Source: Albula goreensis | Lineage: Eukaryota > Chordata > Actinopteri > Albuliformes > Albulidae | Direction of reading: 5' to 3' | Assembly (NCBI GenBank): GCA_022829145.1 | Contig: CM040744.1 | Coordinates: forward strand, 1,520,501 to 1,584,500 | DNA length: 64,000 nt | In this document: piece by piece, positions 25,801 to 37,205 of the stretch | Position numbering within the stretch: the stretch's first letter is position 1 | Layout of the letters: each line of letters starts with the position of its first letter | Notes under the pieces: generated by a model | What the model saw: only the letters and a program-made list of their open reading frames with translations | Database searches by the model: none | Told to the model about the DNA's origin: nothing | Program-made: the position numbers and the translations under genes

Positions 25801-28800
25801 ACTTGCATTTTTAAACATGTCTGCCAGAATTGACATGAGTTTTATGTTGAAGTGTGATGGCTAAAAGAACTCCTGTATCCTCTCCATGTCACCTTTCCTG
25901 TCTGAGACATGCTTGCTCTGTCCCCATTTCTGTGACTTGTAAACATGGAATCCTTACACTTCTGTCAGTGGTATATTTCCCTGATCCCTCCAAAGTAGAG
26001 AGAGAACTGCAAGGTTTCACAAACACCATCACGGAGCTACAGTCTTCTGTCAGTGACTCGTTTGAACCAATAAAAATGTTTTTCTCTCCACAGGAGAGTA
26101 GAGTGATTGTTAAAATGTCTAGAGTCACTGACACAATATGGCAGCTTTTTTCATTTTCAGTTTTATGACAACTCATTCTCCAATCACTGTTCCAAAGTCT
26201 GTGTTTGCTGTTTCTTTGTCACAGAGCCGGTACAGAGATGTGCAGTTTGCTTGGATCGAAGATGTGCCACTGAAGTGATAGTGATCTATGAGTATGGTTC
26301 AGATAAAACAATATGGGAGGGGCAAGGCAATCACCCAAACTGCTCCAAAGAGAACCTGAAGCCAGATGTCCCCTGCCAGACTAAGGATGGTGGGCTTGCT
26401 CTGCTTTACAATAAGCCCCTTGAATTTGAGGGGAACACTTCCTTCGACAAAACAATTATGGGTGAGTATGTCCGCTCTAGGCCATGGACACTACTGCTCA
26501 GGAGTACAGTAAAGGATGAAAGAATGACTGAATTACATGTGCATGTCATGATTGCTGTGTTAAGTACATTTTATGACACTGTACCAAAAAGCAGGCCTAC
26601 CATGCGCAAAGTGAGACCCACAGAACCCTAACTCCACATCCAGAGACAGTGTCTCTGAACCCAGATGGTCAGATCTGTGGAGCTCTCAATACATTCTGGC
26701 CTTAGAGTCAGGGAGGCGTACCTATTTTGGGGTCGATTGCTACGCCAGGGTTAAGGCACCTGAAACATCCAGTTCTCAGAGGGTGGTTTGCTGGGGTTTG
26801 TCTCTCAGTTTGAATCTCTGCGCTCACTCACAGAGGGCTTGCCTTAGAGCCAGTTAACATGGGTGTGGCTGGTTAGAAAATATTTGTTTAATCCAATGGA
26901 GAGGGTTGGATTATCACTCCGAACCACACTGCTTTTGTGATGCTTGTAGCGGAAATGTTGGTAAACCAGATAAATAAGACATGCTCTGAACTTGTAGGCC
27001 TGTAATTTTATCATATTGGACCCCAGACATACTGTGTGTCTCAGGTTTGTGAAGTGTTTTGTTTGACTTTGCAGTCGTCCATCAGTGCAGTAATTACAAT
27101 TTCGTCATAACATCTTCCTCACAGACTGCTCAAAGTTGAATTTCAAGACAACGGACCGTCAATCCGGTAAGTGTTTCCTTTTGTGAAGGAAATTTGCATT
27201 ATATTAGACATTATATTTGTTAGGTGCAGAAATTACCACCTTGGCTCTCTGGACAGGGAGCTGAGTTGACTCAGAAGCAGAAAGTGACGGTAGTGACCAA
27301 GAGGCTGTTTACACTGTCAGCATCAGAAGACAATTGAGATCATGTCGCTCCCTCAGCTTGGCTGTTTATTGGGAGTTCCTGTATTTAAATCAAGTAGGCT
27401 CTGCGGATTACTTGAGAAGTTAATGTACACATTAACCTGTAACTTTGGAGTAGCTTATGGAGTTCAAATGTAAATGGAAAATTACAGAGCAAAGAGAGGA
27501 TAGTCAGTACAGGGAATCCCAAAAGTGCAACAAGTAGCTTGTCCTTTGTGATGTTTGTAATGGAATTAGTAGTAAGCAGAACTAATGTTAGATGAACACA
27601 TATGCAGTACTAATACTGCAGCCCCACACACACACACACACACACACACACAGTCTGCCTTTATAAAATTGGGTAATGCAAGGCGATGGCTGGACAGATT
27701 TACATTCAGCTTGACTTTCTGGAGCTTTATTAAACTACCACCACCCTTCATGGTGACACATCAATCCCACCATGCACCACTGGGTCACATACAATGCTCC
27801 CCATAGAAAATTGATGGAAGTGACAAAAAAAGTTGCTCCCCAATGCTGGTAATTTAACGGCCTTAAAACATCTACCTCTCCTTCTGTGTACACAGGACAA
27901 ACGGACCCTACCACACCTGTCGCAGGTGAGTTTCTGACCAGGGACGAAAGGAGGAAAATGTCTGTGTGCTGATGCCCATTACAAATATAAGATCCCAAAA
28001 ATTTCAACATCTTTTAAAAAAATTATTTTCCAGTTTTGAGCCGGCAAGCCATCATTGGACTTTCTGCTGGACTTCCTGCTGGAGGTAAATTAACGTTTCC
28101 TACAGCTACAATGCACTCAGGCTCCAAACTTGGAAGCAGATCTGCACAGGAATGCTTACAATAAGTGAACAACAACATGCATTTGAAATAAGCATTTTTA
28201 TGCATTTCGCGTGACATGGGTTTTTCACATTTTTTTTTAGTTTGTACATTTATCATTGTAGAAACTGTAGAAACTATATGTTCTATATCTGCCCTAACTG
28301 AGAGATTAGATTACTATAATTTTTGACCAGAGAACAGTAATCATGGGCCGCAAAGTTCTGATACCTCTTCTCTGCACTGGTCTGTATCTTACTCACTATC
28401 TATACTTTACCAACATCTCAGTGTTTGGCATCCTACTCACCACATATACCAGGATTTCCGTGTCCAGTGTCTGTCTACACTCTACCAACATTTCAACGTT
28501 TGGTATCCTACTTACTAACTACACCAACATTTTACAGTGTTCAGTGCTCTACTCGCTAACTATACTCTACCAATGTTCAGTATGTTTCACTGTTCAATAT
28601 TCTGACTCACCACCAACTATACTAGTCTCCTACTCACACAATGTATGTGCTCGACATTTCAGTATTCTGCTCACTATGAATGCCTACATTTACATTTAAT
28701 TTTTGTTTGTTGAAGCTGTCCTTGTTGGTCTTCTGGTGCTTCTTGGGAAATTCCTACACCGCTACTGTGAAAAGCAAAGGAAGTAAGTCCTTTTCAAAAG

Positions 28801-29313
28801 CATCTATGTTTAGATCAAGTTGAATTTACACACGGACACACATATACAGGGTGAAATAAGGGCGGGAAAGAAGGGCTGTGCTGCTCTCTGAAATTCATAT
28901 CAATCAAGTTGAATAGTAACTGTCATGTTTGTACCTTAGGATGAGGTGGGTTTGCCACAAAGTGAGGTCACTTGTTATCCAGCAAACTTTGGTGAACATC
29001 ATGAAGAAAATGCTGCTTATCTGGCAATGAAATTAGCTCTGCATCGATTTTAACGTGCTCAAAATGCCCAGCAACGGTTGATGACTGCGGATCGAAACAG
29101 TCATTTAAATACTCCTATTTCAGCATGTTGAACAAAGTTAGCCAGCTAGCTGGGTAAGCCATGGTACGCTTCGCATAAGTTGAGAGTGATGAATTTCTGT
29201 GTTTCCTCTTTAGCCGCAATCCTGGGCCACAGCAGACCCCTCAGGAAGATAACGGAGATTTGCACATTCCTAACGGAGTTCGTCAGAAGATGAAAGATAA
29301 TGGGATCGTGTGA
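22878..29313 (+). CDS. Unrecognised single-pass membrane protein, ten coding exons, possible dual-product gene
   Basis: Exons 22878-22893, 24099-24153, 24513-25072, 25491-25568, 26225-26461, 27125-27166, 27896-27925, 28034-28084, 28716-28782 and 29214-29313 join in one frame with GT/AG borders, giving 411 codons and TGA. Domains in order: a short N-terminus; a Glu/Lys-rich coiled-coil-like region with a basic cluster (exons 2-3); a hydrophobic stretch INFLLMALLWSPVAG (exon 4); a six-cysteine ectodomain-like region with two N-glycosylation sequons, NCS and NTS (exons 5-6); a linker; a transmembrane helix (exons 8-9); and a basic, polar tail. Exons 4-8 are all phase 1-1, as in modular cell-surface receptors. 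Exons 2+3 total 615 nt, so skipping keeps frame, and exon 1 joined to exon 4 forms an N-terminal signal peptide and a protein of about 206 residues. I do not recognise the family. Confidence 0.75.
22894..24098 (+). other. Intron 1 of the membrane-protein gene
   Basis: AT-rich sequence with no recognisable exon or repeat; a T-rich run lies at about 23820-23845. Confidence 0.5.
24099..24153 (+). CDS. Membrane-protein gene exon 2 (cassette, first half)
   Basis: Acceptor cgtccctacag, donor gtatgt. Encodes IEQPKKSVEENLPVQET and ends in phase 2. With exon 3 it forms a 615-nt in-frame cassette. Confidence 0.6.
24513..25072 (+). CDS. Membrane-protein gene exon 3 (Glu/Lys-rich, basic cluster)
   Basis: Acceptor tgtttctacag, donor gtaagt, 560 nt. 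The first two thirds are E/K-rich with heptad-like spacing (EEEIRDQEMVEEKEK...KKLEEELKAEKKMEEE), suggesting a coiled coil. After a Ser/Gln-rich part comes a basic cluster (MKMKRKKKGANKRPSR...VKRTK) like a bipartite nuclear localisation signal. Such composition is unusual next to a secretory domain. It ends in phase 1, matching exon 1. Confidence 0.75.
25491..25568 (+). CDS. Membrane-protein gene exon 4 (hydrophobic core, signal-peptide-like)
   Basis: Acceptor acttcaacag, donor gtatgtg. Encodes INFLLMALLWSPVAG followed by YPTPEPSKQT. Preceded by exon 1 it has a short N-terminus, hydrophobic core and a small-residue cleavage site (VAG before Y). Preceded by exon 3 it lies about 210 residues in and could only be a short membrane anchor. 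Confidence 0.7.
26225..26461 (+). CDS. Membrane-protein gene exon 5 (cysteine-rich ectodomain)
   Basis: Acceptor tttgtcacag, donor gtgagt, phase 1-1, 78 codons. Cysteines occur as CAVC, RRC, NC and PC, with sequons NCS and NTS. The single-exon, phase 1-1 organisation resembles immunoglobulin-type domains, but I cannot place the strands or the usual tryptophan. Confidence 0.75.
27125..27166 (+). CDS. Membrane-protein gene exon 6
   Basis: Acceptor cctcacag, donor gtaagt. Encodes CSKLNFKTTDRQS; its single cysteine brings the ectodomain to six. Confidence 0.65.
27626..27652 (+). repeat. (CA)n microsatellite
   Basis: Pure CA run in the intron between exons 6 and 7 of the membrane-protein gene. 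Confidence 0.9.
27896..27925 (+). CDS. Membrane-protein gene exon 7 (30-nt linker)
   Basis: Acceptor tgtacacag, donor gtgagt. Encodes QTDPTTPVA, a Thr/Pro-rich juxtamembrane linker that could carry O-glycans. Phase 1-1, so skipping would not change frame. Confidence 0.6.
28034..28084 (+). CDS. Membrane-protein gene exon 8 (start of transmembrane helix)
   Basis: Acceptor ttttccag, donor gtaaat, phase 1-1. Encodes [16 protein letters not shown], running directly into the hydrophobic residues of exon 9. Confidence 0.7.
28343..28690 (+). repeat. Degenerate tandem repeat, ~60-bp units
   Basis: Recurrent 'actctaccaacatttcaacg' / 'tttggtatcctacttac' / 'actatactctaccaa' segments, about five divergent units, in the intron before exon 9. 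No coding function seen. Confidence 0.6.
28716..28782 (+). CDS. Membrane-protein gene exon 9 (transmembrane helix, stop-transfer)
   Basis: Acceptor tttgttgaag, donor gtaagt. Encodes VLVGLLVLLGKFLHRYCEKQR: a hydrophobic run followed by basic residues, a classic stop-transfer signal with a juxtamembrane cysteine. Confidence 0.75.
29214..29313 (+). CDS. Membrane-protein gene exon 10 (cytoplasmic tail and stop)
   Basis: Acceptor ttcctctttag. Encodes a polar tail ending GVRQKMKDNGIV then TGA (29311-29313). A donor gtgagt follows at 29321, only seven bases after the stop, so a spliced 3' UTR would not trigger nonsense-mediated decay. No ITAM, ITIM or kinase motif is visible. Confidence 0.75.
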
Positions 29314-30215
29314 AACCAGGGTGAGTGCTCACTGGTAGTGGACAGAGTGACAAAAGTGTGCTGTATCATATGTGTAATATTAGGCCATTCCACCCGATAG
29401 TAAACAGCTAACCAGGCCTGGGATAAATAAAGTTTAAAATATTCCTCATGGAAACTATAAATGCATGAATCTAATTTATCCTCATGAAAACTGCCTTATT
29501 CCTCATTTTCATGCTCCGTTTAAGTTAAATTGACATCATCTGCAGTCAAGCCCATCTTAACTTTTTAAATTGTGTAAAAGTAACTAGCAGAGAAAAAGTC
29601 TGTTAATGAATGTTTGCCATCTTGAGCACACCTCTACGTGCTCCGGGTTGTGAAATCCGAGTTGCTCACCTGTTCTGTATGGTTCATACCCCTGTGCGAC
29701 CTTGCAACTCAATCCACACCTCACCTGCTATTGGTTCCTGTAGTGGTTGCCTGTCCCAGGACAGCCAATCACAGCCAAGGGCCATTCATATTCCACAGAG
29801 TTGAGGAGGAATGACTCTTTCAGTGTTTCAGGAACATTACCACATAAATGTATGCGTCTTAACCATCCTTATTAGTGTGGATGTGTTTTAATATGACTGT
29901 TGTGCAAACGACTGTACAGTTTGCGGGTCAGAGTACAGTAGAGGCCTTTGCTTATATTCATATTGACATAAACATATAAATAAAACAAACATATTTTTGT
30001 TAAATAACTTAAATATCAAAACATATGTATATGAATATGTGAAACATATAAATATTTTATATTTGCTCATATTCATATCATACTCATATTGACCTATATT
30101 CAGGTCTAGGCTTGATTAAATTGTCAGTGATGAACCTGGATGGGCTGATTGGCTTGTTCTAATCAATGTAAGTGCGTATGACTGTTGACACCCTCCCCTT
30201 TTCTCTTTCACACAG

Positions 30216-30600
30216 GCCATTAAAGGTCACCTCCACCACCAGACGATGTCACCTTCCACTTGACCATTCCCTTGGCAGATGCTTTTATCCAAAGCTACTC
30301 TGGTGGTGGTCAACAACAGGCTGTCACACTCCGAGAACATCGCGGCGGTGAGCCGGGCCTGCAGGTTCTTCCTGCAATCAATATGGAACTGCTCACCAGA
30401 TTCATGTTTTCTGTAGTCACTGTTCTTCTAATAAACTTAGTGGTGTGTATTTTAGTGTGTATTAGTGTGTATTTCTGTACTTTTATGAGTCTGCTGTAAC
30501 AGCACCTAATGCCACAGATCTTCATTTTGATAATTTGGTTGCATCTTTATATTGTTATGTTCTGATATCCATTTCATGCTCTAAAGCCTTGTTAATAAAC
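30216..30600 (+). other. Candidate 3' UTR exon of the membrane-protein gene
   Basis: Acceptor ctctttcacacag pairs with the donor at 29321. AATAAA occurs at 30430-30435 and 30594-30599. Part of the segment (about 30266-30293) is a SINE-tail fragment. Inferred from splice signals only. Confidence 0.45.
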
Positions 30601-31180
30601 TAAGCAAGCCATCTCCCTTAACTGAGTGCTGAAAAGTTTCAAAGAGCTTAACCCATTGAGTGCAGCTAGCTGAATTTCAGGTTGATTAGACATTGGTTAT
30701 CATTATAAAATGTGAGTAGCAGCATCTATAATTAACATTAAGAAGAGTGGAAAGCTCTGCAAATCTGAATAACATTTGGCTTATGGGGCCAAATATAGCC
30801 TAAGATGATTAATGCATTTATAAGTGAGTGTTCTGCCCCACTTCTGTTAAAACACGTGATTGATTATGTGGAATACATGTCTCAAATCAAACCTAAAGGT
30901 AATACTGTTTGTGCTTCCAAATCCAAGTTAACAAGAAAGTGACTTGCAAGCTGACAATGAGAACAAAACATGTTGTACGACCAATATATAACGAAACCTT
31001 AAGCCTAACCCCAACCTTGCAGTTTGTGATGGTTGTAGGCGAATCCAACATGGGAATGTGTAGTTTACTTGAAGAGGTGTGTTTGTGTATGGATGTAGAA
31101 AAAAAAACAAAGATGGCCTTTAAAAAACGGGTGTGTCCTTCCAGATAATGTGGCCTATCAGTACTATTACCACACAGATG

Positions 31181-31252
31181 TCCCATATGGTCTAGCGGTT
31201 AGGATTCCTGGTTTTCACCCAGGCGGCCCGGGTTCGACTCCCGGTATGGGAA
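31181..31252 (+). tRNA. tRNA-Glu (anticodon TTC/UUC)
   Basis: Complete 72-nt cloverleaf: acceptor TCCCATA pairs with TATGGGA; anticodon stem CCTGG/CCAGG encloses TTTTCAC with anticodon TTC; T stem CCGGG/CCCGG encloses TTCGACT; discriminator A at 31252. Internal promoters are the A box around TGGTCTAGCGGT and the B box GGTTCGACTCC. A TTTT terminator lies at 31258-31261. There is no intron, and CCA is not encoded, as expected in eukaryotes. The perfect stems argue for a functional gene rather than a SINE. Confidence 0.96.
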
Positions 31253-31991
31253 ATGAGTTTTGTAATTACATACCGGGCGAGAAAGGCCGTGACAGACACA
31301 AAAACTTTCTACAAGAATTGGTGACACGCTAATATTTGCAAAAATGTGAATCTAACCACAGCTATTTTCCCGTATTGTCGGCTAAATATCTGGCAGCCTA
31401 CGAATCTTTTACTAAAAGGAAAGCTGTACTCCTGTTTTCCACATTTCATCGGGGCCAAGCTGAAAGCACACTGCAGCTACGAAGCTGTCTTACCAAAGAT
31501 AGCTGGCCAATTTGAGTAAGCATGCCAAAGCAAAACATTTAAAAGGTGGCTTCAGTTCGTGTCCAGATAACTGTTATTGTGTATTTTAGCCAGATAACCA
31601 GTGAACCTCCTTCATAATACACTTCGCTGTTCTGACTGAACGTTTTAATGTAATGGAGTAAATATAAGAATGCGCATAAAGACACCCTTTAAATCGAGTC
31701 TAACTTCTTATTCACAACACAGAAAGTCAACTAAACGATTTGTCACTGCAAGCGGAGATAGAATATTATTAGCCACAATTCGACTCATCGTCATAATGTA
31801 CTCTTCATTGGAGGCCTGTGTAGTCACGGAATGGCACAGCGTCACAAATGAACCAGAATTTTAAAATTAAGTTCCCCAATACATGAAAACGGACACGTTC
31901 GACACAGGTTTTTGGTTCAAATCTTTGTGATCTCGGTTGGAGGTTTCAGCGGCTTCTGCGGACACGGTGACCGGAAAAAAGAAGCAGGGCC

Positions 31992-32029
31992 ATGGCTATC
32001 CAAAGCTTTGGCGTGGCGACTCCTCTCAC
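31992..32029 (+). CDS. SAXO-like gene exon 1
   Basis: ATG in context gccATGG, an excellent vertebrate start. Twelve codons plus AC, then donor gtaagt. The two bases complete Thr with exon 2. No in-frame upstream alternative was preferred. Confidence 0.75.
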
Positions 32030-35000
32030 GTAAGTGCGCTTTCACAGACTTCGGACCGACCATTCGTGGGCTTTGACCGGAAAGAAATGTCGTACCTGGG
32101 GCTTCAACAGTTTTATATAATTGGACCATATTTTATATAAATATGACCATAGTTTATGGGAAGTTTGACTGTGGCCACACTGATACCGCGTTTGTCTTTA
32201 TGTAGACCTATAGCTATAAGGTCGTGAGTAACGCGTGTATTGGCGTTTGTTTGTCGAAGGTATGATATTCCTAATTGTTATTAGTGCCTTAATACATATA
32301 CACATATAAATTCACATGATTCACAGTGTAATTGGTGGCAGAAATATATGTATTGGCGTGTCAATATATTAGTAATGTCCGCTTTAATAATTAGAAAAAG
32401 AAAGATAAAATAAATAATTCTGGGACGACAGAATGCGCAACTGTGTTGCTCAGTATTTCTCAGTATTCCATACAGAATCTTGATTCCATTCAGGCCATTG
32501 TTACACACAACAGTCAAAACTATTATTCAAAACTAATCATTAACCTTCCTGTCGTTTTAATATTCATTAGAAATGTAAGTGATGTCATTGGCCCAAGAAA
32601 ATGTGTGGTTCTGACCCTTACCGGATATTGTTACATTGTAGTTTAATGTGGTTTATTTTGTACTTTTAAAAAAAGGCCACTGGTGGGTGTAACATAGAAC
32701 GCTGCCAGCCCTCCTCAGTACATTCAGACCTATTTTCTGTTATCCTATTTGTTAAAGCTAGAGGAAAGCCTTGATTATTAGTGTTCAGTTTTAAATCAAG
32801 TTATGTTTTTATGTTTTTAGTTTAACTTTATTTTATTGGCTTGTTGTCTTGTAATTAATTTCTTTACTATTATTGTTTACTTAATCATACATTTCAAGGC
32901 AAAATTAACCACTTAATTATTTAATTACTTAAAATTTGATATTATTGAGAAAATAATGGACAATATTGATTAGGCTCATTTATTAATTAGCATAATTACT
33001 GAAAATCTAAATTTAACCTTCCCATTATGTATGGATTTGTGTTGCATAAGTTATGTTGGCAAGTTGAGGATGTTTAATTAAGCTGAATGACATTCCTGTA
33101 ATGTAAATGCTGAAACGGGTCAATTTTGAAATACAAATGAAATATAAAATCAACGAAATATGAAAATGACAAGCCTGAAGTATAGATATAACTTACACCC
33201 TGTGCTGCAGGTCTGGCTATGCACTACAGAATGCAACGTATAGGCTTGACAAGGAGAGGAAAAGGTACAGTCCGCCAGCGGGGAGAAATAACTACACAAC
33301 TTCTTACAGAGGTACGTGAATCTTCACATTGCATCTGGCTACAAAAATTAAGTCACAGTATTCAACGGTTTTGGTTATGACACTTATGGTTGTGATTGTA
33401 TAATCTTAAGGTTTCGTTATGAATGGTTTTTTTGTACTGGGGTCATGTTTTCATTATGTAGCATTAGCACAGTTAGCATGCATTAGCACTTTAGTGATAT
33501 TGCATCTGTATGTTGTTAGCATGGTCTAGTACTACTGCCCATATTAATTAGGTGCACGCACCTATGTTCTCCCACACAGCATATCACTCTAGATCAGAGT
33601 GACCGCTAAATGACCGTAAAATAAAATCATGATTGGCTGAATTATTATGATAACTAACAAAGAGGATTGACTTCTGGCTGACGGCTTACAGTTGAGTTTT
33701 CTTTGAAAAGAGAAACTAGCACTTATACTGAACTAGCATGGCCCTGCTAAGTTATGTCAACATGAGGGTTAAAACAGGGGTAATAAAATGCTGTCCTGCA
33801 TGTTTCTGTGGTTTCGTGTCAATCAGGAGCTAATTTACCACTGAGATGAGGTGTGTGTTGAGTTCTGTAGCCTGCTAATGGCTTGACTTAAATCAAGCTG
33901 AAATACTGTAAAAACCAAGACATTGCTCCCGTCCAGGACTTAATGTTGAAATCTGTGGTTTAAAATGAGCCAACGCTCATTTGGAATTTAAGGGCTTTAA
34001 GTCCTCATCCACAAACCGTAAAATGTGGACCTCTGACTCCAGTCTTGAAGTGTCTCTTGGTTTTTTGGAAAACCCTCATTGAGAACAATAACTTCTGGCT
34101 TGCTGTAGTCTTAACGCAGAATGACAGTTCCACGGGAGTCCCTTTTGGTGCTTCAGCAACTAAAATGGACTCATGGTAAAAAAGGACGCTTGAGGGTTTT
34201 CCCTGACTCAAGAATGAATCTTTGATTCAAGAATGAATCTTTGATTCATTCTCGAAGAGATGCATTTCAGCTTCGATTAGCAAGCCATTAGCGCTTTGGC
34301 AATGTTGCAAAGATACTCATTGGTTTGAGAATGATGTTACCCAGCTGTACCTTTCGTTTTTTATTCCTAAATTTGCATTTTCTTTTTTTGCTCTCTACAA
34401 AGAGAACTACCGCAGGTGGGATGCCCCGAGACGACAGCCATTCAAGCCTTGCGATAACCTGATGTTGAGCACCGCCAAATTCCCAGCTACCACCACCTAC
34501 CAGATCGAATACGGCTATAAGGCCTTCCCTGGCAAACAGGTGCAAGACAGCAAGCCAGCTCCCAAGGTGACAGAGTACCAGCCCTTCAAGGACATGGTAC
34601 CCTACGCTCTCCAGGTGCCCGTTAAGCCAACGCAACGGCAGCCAATGGTGTCCAAGCTCCAAGGGGTCATCTATAACCCAAACTCCACCCCTTCCGGTGG
34701 CGATGGAGGCATCTTCGGCTACGGCCAGGCCGCCAAGCGGGAGGCGCCTGAACCGACCCCTGTCCCCCCCTCAGCCCCACCCAAGGCAGATGGAGAGAGC
34801 GGGGGTGTTGTCATTGGGACTGGCAACCGGACCTTCATCGACTCCACAGAGTACAGGGATACGTACCGGAACTGGCCTGCCCAGCCCGTTTATCAGAGGC
34901 AGTACCCGACTTACGATCCTCCTAAGGGCAATATGCGGTTTGTCTCCTCGTACGCCTGGGACTTCCGCCCCTGGGGCGTCCAGACCCGCCCCCCCATCCT

Positions 35001-35118
35001 GCAGAAGGAGCAGTTTGTCCGCCCCTCCGGGCCTTTCCAGCACACCACCACCTACCAGGCCGATTACACCCCCAAAGCCCCCACAAACGCCCGCGTCAGA
35101 CCAAACCAGAGGCGATGA
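31992..35118 (+). CDS. SAXO-like microtubule-associated protein, three exons
   Basis: Exons 31992-32029, 33211-33311 and 34403-35118 join in frame to a 284-residue protein (start MAIQSFGVATPL, end RVRPNQRR, TGA). The protein repeats short modules with a Thr-Thr-x-Tyr/Tyr-x-x-x-Tyr core followed by Pro/Lys-rich spacers: NYTTSYRENY, ATTTYQIEY, DSTEYRDTYRNW, VSSYAWDFRPW and HTTTYQADYTP. STEYRDTYRNWP...YPTYDPP resembles SAXO1/FAM154 (TEFRDKYQAWP...ITYVPP), whose modules bind and stabilise axonemal microtubules. The Cys-rich N-terminus usual in SAXO1/2 is absent, so this is a divergent or different member. A ciliary or sperm-tail role is inferred. Confidence 0.82.
33211..33311 (+). CDS. SAXO-like gene exon 2
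   Basis: Acceptor tgtgctgcag, donor gtacgt. Encodes SGYALQNATYRLDKERKRY...NNYTTSYR, the first Tyr-rich module, and ends in phase 1. Confidence 0.82.
34403..35118 (+). CDS. SAXO-like gene exon 3 (terminal)
   Basis: Acceptor ctctctacaaag; 716 nt open to TGA. GC-rich coding sequence with a Gly/Pro-rich central linker (about 34690-34800) between two pairs of modules. A long overlapping plus-strand ORF (34697-35254) is its shadow. Confidence 0.87.
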
Positions 35119-35657
35119 GGTGGTCGTGAAAAGACTAGCAGAATTCGGGCCTTTCTCCAGTAATTCCTCCCCCTCTAACTGGCTCAGATGCCAGTGGAGG
35201 CAACATAATTTTGTCCCATCCCCGAACTTGTGTGGAGTTTCTTTTCCTCCCTAGATTCCAGTCGTGATTTTTTTAACGGTCTTCTTATTTATCTGGGTAA
35301 ATATGTCAAACCTCTGGGTACTCAAGTAATTTGATGAAGTGAGTATAAAAATAATTTGACAACTTTTTTCCGTGCAATTGTACTACTGTGGGTGTATAAC
35401 TATTCTTTTAAATGACAGACAAGCTAGTGTCGCATGGAGTAACTGCCACTTCTCAATTTCTCCACTAGATGGCACTGTTCTGCTGTCTATTTACTTCGCA
35501 CTGGTATAGACTTGCAAATTCAGCCGTTTCTGTATTGGTGTAAGGGTATTTCTTTTTTAATTGAGAATGGATGGAAGATGGAAAGAGACATGTCTGTATT
35601 CCTATTGTCTGTTTACAGCTGCATTATGACAGAGATTATGGCTATTATGACCTATTA

Positions 35658-35663
35658 AATAAA
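35658..35663 (+). terminator. Poly(A) signal of the SAXO-like gene
   Basis: AATAAA 540 nt after the stop codon, followed by a T-run at about 35673-35680. Confidence 0.6.
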
Positions 35664-37020
35664 ATCACAGCCTTTTTTTTAACATTATTATCTTGTATAA
35701 AGTATCTTCTTTGAAACCTCCCAAATATAACATGAAGCCTCTCCTCTATAAGTCCCCAAGCTAAATTCTCCCAGCTCCCATATGTCATATTTCAAGTTTC
35801 TTCTAGAGTGTGAAATTGGCTTTTTTATTTTTGAAAACTATTGTAGGTGCAGCTGTAGCTCTCTTTAATCAGTATCAACTACAGAGGAAATATGGCACAC
35901 TACCTACCTTGGACAATATGTTCCATCTGACACAAAATGTCACCCGAAGGAGGGCTGAACCCCCTAGATGGCCACTGCCCTGTTTGCGCAGCTCCTCTTC
36001 ACAGAGGGGGCAGCGTGAACGTAAACAGCCCCCCACAGCTGTGGCCCTCGCTTGCTTACAAAGCGCTGGCGCGGCTAAACAGCGAGCTGGGACGACACCC
36101 GTCCTTTGGCAGCGAAACAGAGGAGTGGGGCCCGTAAACGCGCCCGGCTCTTCATTTGTGTTTATTTCTCGGTGCTTCAAATATTTATCCAGGGGCTCAA
36201 AGAAAAAAAAAGCTTTCCATCTTTGTTGCTTATGTCATCAAAACATCTGACCACCCACGCATGTACACATTGCTAATGCTTGCCTGTGTACCCAGTCCAT
36301 GAGAACTTTTTAATTTTTCAGGGAACGTGTCACAAGAAAATGACTCAGGCCTGAATTTAGTTCTCAATCTCCCCATAAATGGTCACAAACGTAAAGTGAT
36401 TGTTTCACGCGACAGAAAAAATATCACAGACACACTATTTGGTAACAGCCTCTGTTGGTTAACATATAGTCATGAAAAAAACGAGATGTGGAAAGGACAA
36501 TAAACAAAGGACCTGTGTTCCATTACTGAGACAAGAGTTCCTGCAACAAATTTTGGGAATACAATTCTATAATTCAGATGAATTGATGAGTGACTCTAAT
36601 AATTAATAATTATGCAAACATGGGTGACTGAGGTGTCACGTCACCATAAGTGAAAGTACCTACAGCTAGCTTTCAATTATTGACTTGTTGCACCAAAGGA
36701 TGAATGGCTGGTTCAAATATTCATTGGATACAATACCATTGATTTAAAATACAGGTTTCATTGAACACCGCTGACTTTTTAAATGAAATATACATCAATG
36801 GAACCCACGATTCAAAATTTTCTTACAAACCTGAGTAGCATTCTTCGACTGCTACTGGAAAGTTCCTGGTGATTTAAAAAAAAATTGCTCAAGGCATAAC
36901 CGGGAAAAAAGGAACAAATTCATGTGTTGGGGGTGTTTACCTTAAAATTACAGGAATGCACTGAAAGCCAGAAATTGTTAACAGACTTTATTGCTGTCCA
37001 CATGAGTGGAAATTTGTTTT

Positions 37021-37205
37021 ACCTCACATTGTAGTCATTTAGCTGACGCTTTTATCCAAAGCGACTTACAGTTGATTAGGCTAACCTAGAGCCAATCCCC
37101 CCTGGGAGCAATGTGGGGTTAAGGGCCTTGCTCAAGGGCCCAACAGCAATGGTGTTCTTGCTGGGGCTTGAACCACCAACCTCAGGGGTCCCAGTCATGT
37201 ACCTT
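37021..37205 (-). repeat. Teleost SINE-like repeat, reverse orientation
   Basis: 'tagtcatttagctgacgctt' + 'ttatccaaagcgacttacag' followed by 'gggccttgctcaagggccc' and 'cttgaaccaccaacctcagg'. It is the cleanest copy of the family also seen at 738-975. Confidence 0.75.

Noticed and set aside
34697-35254. 185-codon ORF overlapping the SAXO-like terminal exon
   Set aside because: Shadow frame, Pro/Ser-rich because of GC-rich coding text; the other frame carries the repeated Tyr modules.
35937-36137. ORF with CPVCAAPL resembling a zinc-ribbon start
   Set aside because: Single short motif in a GC-rich patch, no splice partners and no matching downstream domain.
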